A DNA stretch of 64,000 bases from Lottia gigantea (Eukaryota; Mollusca; Gastropoda; Lottiidae), in the NCBI RefSeq assembly GCF_000327385.1, contig NW_008708442.1:52422-116421 (forward strand). Direction: 5' to 3'. Both the position numbers and the translations under genes were made by a program. This document shows positions 50,601 through 60,559 of this stretch, piece after piece (the stretch's first letter is position 1; each line of letters begins with the position of its first letter). The notes under the pieces are model-generated. The model saw only the letters and a list, made by a program, of their open reading frames with translations, searched no databases and had not been told where the DNA came from.

Positions 50601-52238
50601 AAATCCTAGGGATATTCTACATAAAATCTCCTAGATATTCTATATAAGATCCCACGGATATTCTATAAAATTTCAGGGATATTCTATATAAAATCCCAGA
50701 GATATTCTATATAAAATCCCAGGGATATTCTATAAAATTTCATGGATATTCTATATAAAATCCCAGGGATATTCTACATACAATCCTAGGGATATTCTAC
50801 ATAGAATCCCAGAGATATTCTACATAAAATGCCAGAGATATTCTATATAAAATCCCAGAGATATTCTATATAAAATTCCAGAGATATTCTACATAAAATC
50901 CCAGAGATATTCTAAATACAATCCCTGGGATATTCTATATAAAATCCCAGAGACATTCTATATAAAATTCCAGAGATATTCTATATAAAATCCAAGAGAT
51001 ACTCTATATAAAATTTCAGAGATATTCTATATAAAATCCCAGATATATTTTATATAAAATCCAAGAGATACTCTATATAAAATTCCAGAGATATTCTATA
51101 TAAAATCCAAGAGATACTCTATATAAAATTCCAGAGATATTCTATATAAAATCCAAGAGATACTCTATATAAAATTTCAGAGATATTCTATATAAAATCC
51201 CAGATATATTTTATACAATTCCAGGGATAATCTATATAAAATCCTAAAGATATTTTATATAAAATTCTGGAGATATTCTATATAAAATCCTGGAGATATT
51301 ATATATAAAATCCTGGAGATATTCTATATAAAATCCTGGAGATATTATATATAAAATCCTGGAGATATTCTATATAAAATCCCAGAGATATTCTAAATAA
51401 AAATCCCTTGGATACCGGTATATATAATCCCAAATGGCAAATCATAGGAAATATTGAATCGCAAGTGGGGTCATTTTGACTCACTAACTGTCATACTGCT
51501 TAAATTGAACATGAAAGGATCCATAAATAACAAAGATTTACTTACTTTGATGTAGCTCCATCAATTTCATCGCCTTCTCTCACAGTAATTTGACTGTCTC
51601 TGTATTCTAGACTCAGGCTTTGACCAACAGACGGTCCCCACGAGGTTTTTGATTCCCGAGGGTCCAGGAAGGGTTGTTCCGTCACAACTCTTTGAGAGAA
51701 GGACTGAGCCAAGGATCGCTTACGACGAAGGACCACCTGAGACAGTGATATGTTCTATTAATAAAATGGACAACTTAGTGAAAAATGAAGGAGAAAATTT
51801 GACATTTTTAATTTGGGCTGTGTGACAGATAGGGTTGATCTACCTCTAGATGAATCTTTAGCTTCATAAACGTATTTTGACAAGTGTAGTAACACCATGC
51901 AGTGTACAATGAGTGAATTTACCAAAACACTAGCACTGGCCGGTCAGAACGGTAACAAATCTTAAAAACTCGATAGTTGAAAGGTTAACAGATTAACCCT
52001 ACGCCCTACAGAGGCACCCTACTCTCTCTCTGGTGATGAGTTTAACTATTAATTGTTTAGAATAGAACGAACTTACCGGTGCCATTGCAGTTTCATCTGT
52101 TGTAGAAAGACTTCTGCGTGAATCATGCCCTCTGAGCCTATGAATTGATATTCTCGTATCTGTTAGTGACATTCCAAATTGTTGGAAAAATTTACTGTCA
52201 ATAGAATAAATCTGGCTGAACTTAGCATACACATTCAA
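41674..52238 (-). CDS. Transmembrane channel-like (TMC) protein
   Basis: Sixteen exons join in phase: 52077-52238 (ATG at 52238), 51546-51736, 50371-50507, 49736-49908, 49192-49349, 48504-48651, 47654-47757, 46840-46960, 46690-46767, 45786-45917, 45234-45317, 44452-44565, 43865-44070, 42903-43085, 41987-42065 and 41674-41751 (TGA). They total 2148 nt, 715 residues, close to the usual TMC length. TMC hallmarks in order: IERNFGSGIG before TM1, a FSSWDF motif, GQEIYKLIIMD, IPSAVLVLIYRQALIWIG, CKPPIKRWR and a C-terminal coiled EREDNKKLVKKL. TMC proteins are multi-pass membrane proteins, and some (TMC1/2) form mechanotransduction channels. The start may lie further upstream, because an acceptor-like sequence is present inside the first exon at 52195. 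The exon 46690-46767 and the GC donor after 41987 are the least certain joins. Which TMC subgroup it belongs to cannot be told. Confidence 0.9.
42096..42900 (+). repeat. Family F copy joined to a family D copy in a TMC intron
   Basis: Family F runs from CAAGTGGTTGCCTTGCAAG to about 42628 and breaks off in mid-unit, where family D sequence (ACAATGAGGGAAATATTGCC) begins and runs to about 42880. Confidence 0.7.
44825..45075. mobile_element. Family B foldback MITE, near-complete
   Basis: Left half ATAATGTCAAGCTATTACGA, TTGTATCACGGAATGCAGCG, AATACAGCCAATCA; right half CTCTGATTGGCTGTATTTGC, CAATCAAAGCAAATC, GTGATACAAG in inverse order. In the intron between exons 44452-44565 and 45234-45317. Confidence 0.85.
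46010..46265. repeat. Family B copy in a TMC intron
   Basis: GGGTCTGATTGGCTGTGCTT, TGCAGTCAAGGTATAAGAT (twice) and AACATTGTGAAGATAGG. Confidence 0.75.
47741..48303 (-). repeat. 40-bp minisatellite that includes a TMC splice acceptor
   Basis: Fourteen units of 40 bp, plus-strand core GATACATGTTATCTTACAAC followed by AAGCAAGGGC. On the gene strand the real exon 47654-47757 begins GATAATATGTATCAAG right after TTGTTGTAG, and that junction is the repeat unit itself. Units 2-6 and 9-13 share the same variant order, so a block of about seven units (280 bp) was duplicated as a whole. Confidence 0.95.
48900..49040. repeat. Family B copy in a TMC intron
   Basis: CAATGTCAACTGTCAAGC, TTATACCTTGACTG, GAATGCAGCGATTTAATTGG, AATACAGCCAATTA and GCAGTCAAGGTATAAGATGA. 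Confidence 0.75.
50069..50342. mobile_element. Family A MITE, full copy
   Basis: AAAGGGATTGTAAAGAGATTTTC at the left (quoted as AAAGGGATTGTAAAGAG plus ATTTTC) is inverted as AAAACCTCCTTACAATCCCTTT (AAAACCTCC plus TTACAATCCCTTT) at the right. The body holds ATATCGGGGACACTG, AATCAGACATCTGTGG and TAATTCCACTTAAACC. It lies in the intron just upstream of TM1. Confidence 0.8.
50575..51410. repeat. 23-bp minisatellite in a TMC intron
   Basis: Roughly 35 units of about 23 bp with core GATATTCTATATAAAATCCC and variants. It starts about 70 bases upstream of the acceptor of exon 50371-50507 and fills most of that intron. Confidence 0.95.
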
Positions 52239-52504
52239 CTAGCATACAGATTTGGGTCAAATCGTCTCAGCATACACATTCGCGGCAAGTCGACCCCATA
52301 TGAAATCTGAATTATTTCTTAAATATTGTTAAAATAACTTAAATTTTTTTATGACAAATACACATAAGAATTCTTTCAATTTCGCAACACCTATATGCCT
52401 AACTCCCTTAGTCTTTGTTCTGTGACCCATTTAAGACATAATTTTTTTTTAGGGAAGCTGAAACTTACCAAAGTTATTTACAGCAAATTAAACTTAAAGG
52501 CTAT

Positions 52505-53185
52505 TATATTATGTCGATTGGTGTATGTCTTTAATGGGTCTCCGTACAAAAAGTAAGGGAGACAGCAACTTGGTGATTTGATATTTGGAATGAGGACTAG
52601 TGTGAGATAGTATGGTATAAATTTCAAAAGGTTCCTATAACGGCTAAGCCTCGCAAATAGTCCGTAAACCTTGAGTAATATTCTGATATAGGTCATATAT
52701 ACATGTCGATTAAGCCTAAGGTATGTCTTTAATGGGCCTCCATACAAAAAGTAAGGGATCGAGACAGCTAGCAACTTAGTGATTTGATATTTCGAATGAG
52801 GACTATAGTATGAGATAGTGTGGTATGAATTTCAAAATGTTCCTATGACGGCCGAGACTCACAAATTGCCCGTAAACTTTGGGTTATATTTTGCTATAGG
52901 TTCTAATATGTCGATTGGTGTATGTCTTTAATGGTCTTCCGTACAAAAAATGAGGACTAGCGTTAAGAGTGAAGAAGTTCCTAAAAACTTCTATGTAAAG
53001 CACTGGCCAAGGTCACAAATAAAGAGATAAATGTTCAATACGACTAGTGTGAGATAGTATACATATGAATTTCAAAAAGTATCTATGACGGCTAAGCCTC
53101 GCAAATTGCCCATAAACTCTGAGTAATATACTCATATAGGTCATATATTTCGATTAGTGTATGTCTTCAATGGGCCTCCGTACTT
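52505..53185. repeat. Four tandem 0.2-kb repeats at the left of the ISL2EU remnant
   Basis: The word GTGTATGTCTTTAATGGG and following sequence recur near 52511, 52703, 52908 and 53147, at spacings of about 190-240 bp. The array lies between the TMC start and the transposase fragment and may be an expanded part of the transposon end. Confidence 0.75.
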
Positions 53186-53217
53186 TCTCAGACAATACAC
53201 ATTAACTGAATTGAATT

Positions 53218-53878
53218 TTGACATCACTGAGAGACTGTCTTTGGGATGATGAAAATGTCAACCACTGGAAAAGTTATAATTCTTGGCCGCCAACACGGAA
53301 TCAATTAGATCAGTACTATCCTGACTGTTATCTTAAATATGGAAAAGTAACTGCAATAGTTGACTGCACAGAAGTTCAGACTGAGAGGCCATCTTTGGAC
53401 AGTACCAATTCAGCAATGTATTCCAACTGTAAGTCAAGACATACATACAAAGTTTTAGTGGCCTGCACACCAGGGGGTACAGTATCATTCGTTTCCAACA
53501 CAGTAGGGGGAGATATGTCTGATGTTGAACTTGTTAGAAGATGTGGAATTTTAGATTTGTTTGAAAGAGGAGATAAAGTTATGGCAGATAAGGGCTTTAA
53601 TAATAAAGATGACTTTCTACTCGGGTGATGTTGAATTAATAATTCCAACATTTGCAAGGAAGAACATTCAGTTTAGAGAATCAAATAATGTCAGCAATAC
53701 TGAAATATCGAATGCTCGATTTTATGTGGAATATGTTATTGGACGAATGAAAGATTTTAAAATTTTGCAAGGACCAATCCCTCTGATTTTAAGTGATTTA
53801 GTTAACGCTATTTTTTTTTTGTGGTTGTCATCTATCAGGTGTTTTGGTACCACTTCACACACAGTAATTGATTATTAA
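53218..53878 (+). pseudogene. ISL2EU transposase fragment (DDE_Tnp_4-like)
   Basis: Frame 53218-53628 encodes VDCTEVQTERPS (first catalytic D), then YKVLVACTPGGTVSFVS, GGDMSD and KVMADKGF (second catalytic D). The sequence then moves to another frame (to 53878) with IPTFARKN and the NARFYVEYVIGRMKDFKIL segment that carries the final acidic residue. About one frameshift separates them near 53628. The usual N-terminal helix-turn-helix region of some 150 residues is missing. Confidence 0.85.
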
Positions 53879-53879
53879 T

Positions 53880-55395
53880 TCACTCTTCAGTATAAGACAG
53901 CAAGAAATACATGTTTGAGATTAAATCACGGGCAACTTCAGTAATTTCTAAATTAGAATTTGCTAATTGTATTTGTTCATAATGCAATTTTACTTTATGG
54001 GTCATTAATTCATTTACAATTACCTTTTTAAAAAAGACTTTGCATTTATTTACAACGTTCGTGGCAAACCTGTCATCATAGGCAATTTGAATAAAAATAT
54101 TGTCATCTATTGCAATTGTTTTTACAACAAAATCAGAATATTGAATATGTGTAGCATGTATCTGGATTTGTACTTGAGCATAATACTGATGATTCTTGTC
54201 AAGACTGACTTGTCCATTATTTGAAAATTTCAAATAAGACTGATCTGTGGCTGCAATTTGTTATAGAGTCATTTAAAAAAATTTTCTGGATTTTTAACCT
54301 CCAAACAACCCAATCCACACCAATCACAATTAATCATACCGTCTGGTGTGGCTGCTAACCAAGGATTTTCCATGCAAATATGAAGCCCTGTGCTTTGAAC
54401 CTTTAAATTTTGGCGTTTTCTCCTAATTTTTTTCGTATTCTGTAATTGCAGGTTATTACCTTTCTCTGCCCCACTTCAAAGATTTTACATTGGCTGGTGC
54501 ACTTTTGTAATAGAACATTTTTCGCTACTATAGAATTATTCTTGTGTGAAACTTGTTCATTTTCATTTACTTTTCTGTAACACTCATGTGCTACTGATGG
54601 AGTGATGCGTCCAATTCGGTTATCAAACCATATTTTTGATTTAGCCTGTGTACAGGTTTGACGCACAACATAGTCAATGCTTTGTTCTGTTGTTGAATCT
54701 TTAAGTTTTAACATGAGTTCTTTCACAAAATCACTTGCACTAATGTTTTCCTTTGATTCTAAAATTTCGTTATCAAGAACAGGTATGGTTTTAGTGACAG
54801 TTTCAACTTCCTCTTCCATGTAAATATTTTCAATATCAGGATTAACTGCATTTTGCTCAACACTGCTTCTTGGAGAATGTAAAAGTACACCACAATTTCC
54901 ATTTGTTATCTCTCTTAGCCTATTTAAGTCAAAATCTGATAGTGTTTTTTCCTTGCGGTAGCAGAATGCTCTGGGTTCAAATGTCAATCGAGACTTTTTT
55001 CCACGAGTTTGAAAATCTTCTTGAGTGGTATCAAATCTACCTGTAACCTTTTTCACAACAAGATTTCTTACAAAGTCTGGTTGTGTAACCCTTTTCCCTT
55101 GGACATGTGGTTTGTTTGGGATGTACATGCTTTGTTGCATCCCGACTCTATTTGCCTAACAATACATTGCAACAAGGCAACGCAATGTTTGCAATACACT
55201 CGTAGACCTGCTGGACAATTGCAGTAAGCTCTTTCCACTTTTCACGTTCTCTTCTGAAGGACTGTACATACACTATATGGTGCTTGTGTCTGAGCCTTTT
55301 GTCCAGCAACAATAGCCTTTACATATATATTTGGACTGATTCGATGGTATTCAACTCCAGTAACATGTCCAGATAAGTATACACTTTCTCCTTCT
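53880..55395 (-). pseudogene. ISL2EU second gene: SWIM zinc finger and YqaJ exonuclease remnant
   Basis: Reading from the high end: GHVTGVEYHRISPNIYVKA (about 55390-55300), a SWIM-type finger CNCPAG...YCKHCVALL near 55225-55180, then the open frame 55140-54403 ending with FDNRIGRITPSVAHECY. Next come the YqaJ catalytic words ATPDG and EVKNP near 54350-54280, and finally YYAQVQIQIHATHIQYSDFVV in 54233-53880. YqaJ proteins are lambda-type exonucleases of the PD-(D/E)xK fold. The parts lie in different frames, so the gene is broken in several places. Confidence 0.82.
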
Positions 55396-55440
55396 TTTGT
55401 TGATTTTGATCCTTTCGTCGGGACATTATGGATCTCAGCA

Positions 55441-56585
55441 CCTTTAAAATTAATTCAGTTTATACATATACATGTATAATACATCATAGAGTAGTTTATT
55501 GAGGAAACAAATCACGAACTTGCATGAGTGTAAACTAGACACACCTGCTTTGTTCTTTATTTGTACACAAGACAAGCCAAGAGGCGGGACCTATTTATAT
55601 GAGGTGAATCAATCTACCGAAGTGATTGATTGCTTAATACCCCAGTCCCCAATCATGTTAATCAGGTAAGTAAAACACTGTCAATTACTGTAGGCATTTT
55701 GTAACTGACATGAGTGCCCTTTGGAGCAACACACGTTTTGTTAATTGCCAGTTCATACATTTTGTTTTAACATAAATAATTGTGAAGTCTATTCTACTTG
55801 ACTAGAATGAATAGAATCATGATACAAACATAATAATCAAATAATAATACTGGATACAAGTCAGAAGGAACAGTAGTGGAACAATTTTACCTTAAAATAA
55901 TAATAAAATCTATCTGTTTAAGGTTGTGAAATTATTCTCAGTCTCCAGAGTCTGATATCAGTTAGCCTACTATAGTAATAAATACTTACACTGTTTTATA
56001 TAATCTTCTACATCTGAGACTGATGTATTCGGAAAATTTATGTAGGTTTTCTCTCACCCAGCTAATATTTTTACAGGATCGTTGCTAAAATAGTTGCTAG
56101 CACATGTCTATCTTCCTTATTTCTACTGGCGCATGGGATTACCCGGATTTTAAGAAAAACGCCCAATTCATCTCGCTTCAACACAGCTACGTCTTTCTTA
56201 TCGCTCATTATTACAATGCAACGCAATTTTATGCGCGAACAACCTCTATCCGCAAAGTGATCTATAGGAGGTCAAAATATCCTACAGCAATTTAAGGCAA
56301 CTTAAGTTTAACTGGTCGCTTCAGACGACTAAAAGACCAGCCTCGAAAAACGGTTAATAGTTAAAATGCCTTAACTTTAGTCGTCTGAAGTGGCAGAGCT
56401 AGGTTTACGTCCGAATCTCTAACCTATTTATGAGAATTTTGCTCTAAAAACGTGCTTTTGGGGCTGCGAGGGGGGCGGCTGTACCCTGTGCCCCCACACC
56501 TTCCTTGGGCTCAGCCACTGGTCTGAACAAAAGACTAAATCATCTAAATCAAACCCGCTTCAAATAGCGGTTTAAATATGGGTGT
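55441..56585. other. Gap between the transposon remnant and the SDR exon
   Basis: Only an inverted pair CTTCAGACGACTAAA (56319-56333) / TTTAGTCGTCTGAAG (56376-56390) stands out. No exon was recognised, and no 5' TMC exon could be placed. Confidence 0.6.
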
Positions 56586-56701
56586 TTAGGTGGTCATCTT
56601 AATTTCATTTATGACCGCATTGGCTTTACCCATATTTCTACAAGCAATAATAACATGACCTCCCATACGAGCTATTTCTCTGGCAGCAATGTATCCAATA
56701 C
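56586..56701 (-). pseudogene. Orphan exon of a short-chain dehydrogenase/reductase
   Basis: After a TTTTGCAG acceptor the exon encodes GIGYIAAREIARMGGHVI then IACRNMGKANAVINEIK, the Rossmann glycine motif and ACRN block of RDH/DHRS-type SDR enzymes, and it reaches a stop at 56586. No GT donor exists at the expected place, and I found no other SDR exon on either side. It is either a gene fragment or one exon of a gene whose remaining exons are beyond recognition. Confidence 0.65.
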
Positions 56702-56794
56702 CTGCAAAACAAATACATGTATACAAGTACGAAGTACAACACGACGATCTTATCAATTAAATCGTCCAAAACCGATCATAACTGTTGCATTTAC

Positions 56795-57125
56795 AAAGAT
56801 AGCTTGCCAGGCAAGGTAACATACGCCCACTACCAGCTGTCAGAAATGATAACGAACTAAGTTGATAGTGACTTCATAATGAATTTTCAAATAATCTTTA
56901 AAATATTTTAAAGTCAAGGCAAAACCTCAAAAACAGTTCAACCAAATTATAATCAAATTCAATCATGAACAAAGTCCCATCATTGTACACACAACAGCAA
57001 TGACTCTGAAACCTTTCATCCGATTATCACCGATTGCGAAATTAACTGAGATCTCATCAATATATATACATCCATATCAAGTTTCATCAAGATTGGATAA
57101 AAATGCTAACGGACAGACAAGGTTT
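56795..57125 (+). mobile_element. Family F copy, short
   Basis: Starts AAGATAGCTTGCCAGGCAAG followed by GTAACATACGCCCACT and ends near a GACGGACAGACAAGG-type run (ACGGACAGACAAGG). Followed by a family D copy at 57250-57420. Confidence 0.7.
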
Positions 57126-57639
57126 TCATTATAATATGAGCGTTTTTCCAACTAATGTTTTCAGCCTTACAATCATAGTCTTAACGATTGTTTGTAGTTT
57201 GAGGCATGTAAATAATTCAGTGATTAGCACAATTTTACTAAATGAATGGGGCTTTACGTCCTACTTTTCTGCACCATCTGGGCTACTGAAGACGGGCAAC
57301 GCCATGCAGGGTACAATGAGGAAAATTTTGTCAGGACAGCGGCATTAGTCTGCTCCTTTTCAATAGCACTGAGTATTCCAAACTGCTAGAGGGTGACAGA
57401 TGATTCGAATAAACCCACCTTTACTTCCATGCATCAATTGAGGATCTTAAACGAGGGTTATAAACCTTGATGTACAGCATTACCTAAAACACATGTTAAG
57501 GTCAAATTGTCATATTGGACAAAGAAACTATGATTCTAATAAAAACTAGAGCCACACGTGGCACAGAGTTGGACTTTGCAGATGTAGCAATTTGCCTGAA
57601 AAAATCAACCTTCAACGTGCAAGAACAATCTAAAGTTGA

Positions 57640-58330
57640 GAAATTTTCATCATTTAGAAGATTCCGATACCGGAAGTAGACGCCAGACCTCACAAATGAA
57701 AGTATCAGCAGATAGCCAAGGTCAATGACCTTTGATCTTGTAAAGGAGAAGGTCTAAAAAGGTCAAGATCACGATATATAAATCATCAAAATTTCAAATG
57801 CATATGGCCATAAAACCGGAAGTTGACATAAGACAGCAATAAAAAAGTATAAATAAATAGCCCCTGCCCCTAAATGGAAACAATTTGTAATTCGATCAAC
57901 CCAGATGTGCCACACCAACATTTTTTGTCATAGGTGAAAGTGTCTAGTTGTATTCCAAATTTCAAGGTTCTACATAAAATAGATCATAAGATATATATAC
58001 ACCAAGCTCAAAGAGAACACAAATATGGTAAAACAAAACTTTCAATTTGAAAAAATCACGAATTTCAATTTTGCTTTAAAAAAAACTATTGTTAAATATC
58101 AATGTAAATTGCATGAGAAGCCCATTAGGAAACCGAAAATATTAACCCTCTAGGTTAATTAGATCATCTGCTACAGCAGTCCAAAGTTGCGAGTTTTGTT
58201 TTTTTCGGACAGCTATAAAACCGGAAGTACATGTCAAATGTCGAGGTATCAAATGATAGCCAAGGTCAATGACCTTTGACCCTATAAAGGTCAAGGTTAT
58301 CAAAGGTCAAGGTCGAGTGATGTGATCGTT
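57640..58330. repeat. Diverged repeat pair with nuclear-receptor-like half sites
   Basis: Two related blocks near 57640-57780 and 58215-58330 share CCGGAAGTA, GATAGCCAAGGTCAATGACC and repeated AAGGTCAAGGTC. The second contains TGACCTTTGACC, a DR1-type spacing of the AGGTCA half site. Confidence 0.65.
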
Positions 58331-58859
58331 TTAAGCTTGAAAAAATTTCAGCTAAATATTGTTGATGTACATTACACCGGAATTTATTCAACTGGAAGAT
58401 GTGAAATTCAGTCGCTTCTCTGTTTAAAAGCAGAAATGACATGCAAAATTTGACTGTACCGCATTATTTACATTAGTAGAGTCTCTTTGCATTTAAAATT
58501 TCAGACCAATCGATGCAAAAGCAAAAAAGTTGCAAAAAAATTGAAAAATTTGATCGAAAAAAGGGAGCTACGAATTTTCGAATTTCGTAATTTTTCAAGT
58601 GCTATCAGGTCAGAAATCAGATAGATTGTAAAAATGAAAACCCGAAGAAAATAGATGCAAAAATGTGCCCTCTAGGGCGTATTTTCAACTTTTTGCACAT
58701 GTTGACCCGTGGCACTTCCGGTTTTGGAAAAAAGTTTCAATTTATATTCATTTTGTACGTTGCCACTACTGTAGGTGTACACGTGTAGAAATGTTGATGC
58801 AGCTGACGAAGCCTAGGCTGTGTGCCCTGTGGAAATATCGAAAAAAAAAATTATAATTG

Positions 58860-60550
58860 ACAATTCGATAACAAATTATTATTTAATTTGAAAACATATA
58901 GACAAGTGTGACCCTTGTGACAGTGTTGTCTGTACCAATAGGGGTTAACATATTTAAAGCCCATTTACACCATAAAGTAGTAGTATATTTCACATGTTCT
59001 ATTCTGTATAGCAAACTGTATCCAACTTTTATATCTGAAGAATGGGAGCACAAGTTTAAATCTTAAAAGGTCATTCTCAATTTTGGCGGGAATTTATGTA
59101 AACAAATTGAGAGTGATTCATGCAACTTTATATACTGTGTAAACTGACAAGGAATATATTACAAAAGTTATATACAACCTGTTTTACTGTGTAGATGGGC
59201 CTTAGACATCTGTGGCTCTAACTCTCCTTAGAATGTGATCAAGTGCTGAATTATATTACACTGCTTGGCAATCATTCCACTTTAAGACATGTATCACAAC
59301 ACAATGGCAACAGTATGCCATCCAAAAATGTAATAGACAAATTGTAACATTATATCTTTTAACATTCAATCAGACGTCTGTTGTTCCTGAAATTCCACTA
59401 AAACTGTGTTCAATGACTACTATGTATAATTTTGAAAAATGAAGTACATATTTGGCCTGATTAGCATGCTTAGAATTCATTACAAAATAGTTTGAGGTTG
59501 TTTTCTGGTCATTTTTTTTTTTGTCTTTTCATGTTTTCTTTGGTCGTTTGGTCAACTCAAGTTTAAGAAAGTAAAAAAATTCTATACAAAATCATAGCAT
59601 ACAGATCATTTGTCTGTTTTTATTTTAGACAAGATTTTATCAATTTACAACTTTACAATAGCAATAACTCCCCACCTCTAAACACTTGAAATTTGTGAAT
59701 GATGCTGCTAAATAGATGAATATTACAATCCTGTTGCCAAAAAAACTTATCACCACTGTTCTCTGTCTATAGCTTTTGAATAACTAGAAGAAATAATAGA
59801 GTAACCACTTTGACTAAATTGGGCATAAGACTATTACAAAAATATACCACAACACAGTCAAATTGGTCGTGAATGTATCCAATCTGCATAGGATAGGACT
59901 CTGCTTGCAATACAAAAGCTTTTAACCAGTTGAACCATGCCTTTTGAAATGAATGCAGCTGATAAGAACTGGTGAAGATCATCCAAAAACATAAACCATA
60001 TTGAAAGAGGATAATCAGAACGTTCCCAAAACACAATTTGAACTCAGTCTGTGATTTTACTACTTTATACTGCTGACAACAAAGCATAACCACAATGACG
60101 AAATTGGGCAGGAAGTATAAATAACCTGCCACAAAATAGTCAAAGCGGTCGTTGCTCCACCATCTCTCATCCATTGCACCATCATACTGGTAGTCTGATA
60201 CCTATAGAAACCGTGCAAAGACCATATTGGGACTAACATTTGTATCAAACTGTGGCCAATCAAAAAAGATATGTAAACATGTTGAAAAATACCTAGTAGG
60301 CTACTTGAAATAGCAAAAAGCTAAAGTAGACCATCAGTTTCAGATACAAATGTCATCACAATATCATTCCTGAAAGAAAATGAAACTGATAAAATTAGTT
60401 AAAAGAAAATTAGAGATTAGTGCCCTGATAAACACAGATGAAATAAATTTCTTTACTTTGTTTACAATTTACAAAAAGGCATTACTTTGTTTCTCCTATG
60501 AAGTAAAAAAAAAATGTGATTATAATGAGTCATTTCTAAAGATTTGGTAC
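58860..60550. other. Gene-free stretch with weak internal duplication
   Basis: A family A fragment occurs at 59360-59410. On the minus strand an open frame of 135 codons (60174-59767) contains two similar ~80-bp blocks about 280 bp apart (AAATTGGGCA.GAAGTAT-like). I see no domain, splice signal or homologue, and treat it as repeat sequence. Confidence 0.5.
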
Positions 60551-60559
60551 ATAAATGGC

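Larger units (their letters stand above)
53218..55440. mobile_element. Decayed ISL2EU-type DNA transposon
   Basis: Two convergent coding fragments, a DDE transposase on plus and a SWIM/YqaJ protein on minus, nearly abut at 53878/53880. This two-gene layout is the known hallmark of the ISL2EU superfamily. The outer ends are uncertain; AACTGAATT followed by an AT-rich run occurs near 53204 and, inverted, near 55455, which could be terminal repeats but could also be chance in AT-rich DNA. The transposase lacks its N-terminal part and has a frame break, so the copy is not autonomous. Confidence 0.8.

Noticed and set aside
53376-53657. 93-codon minus-strand frame across the transposase
   Set aside because: Antisense shadow of the plus-strand transposase, which carries the DCTE and DKGF motifs.
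59767-60174. 135-codon minus-strand hydrophobic open frame that resembles a membrane protein
   Set aside because: Its hydrophobicity reflects AT-rich sequence, it contains an internal duplication, and no family motif is visible.
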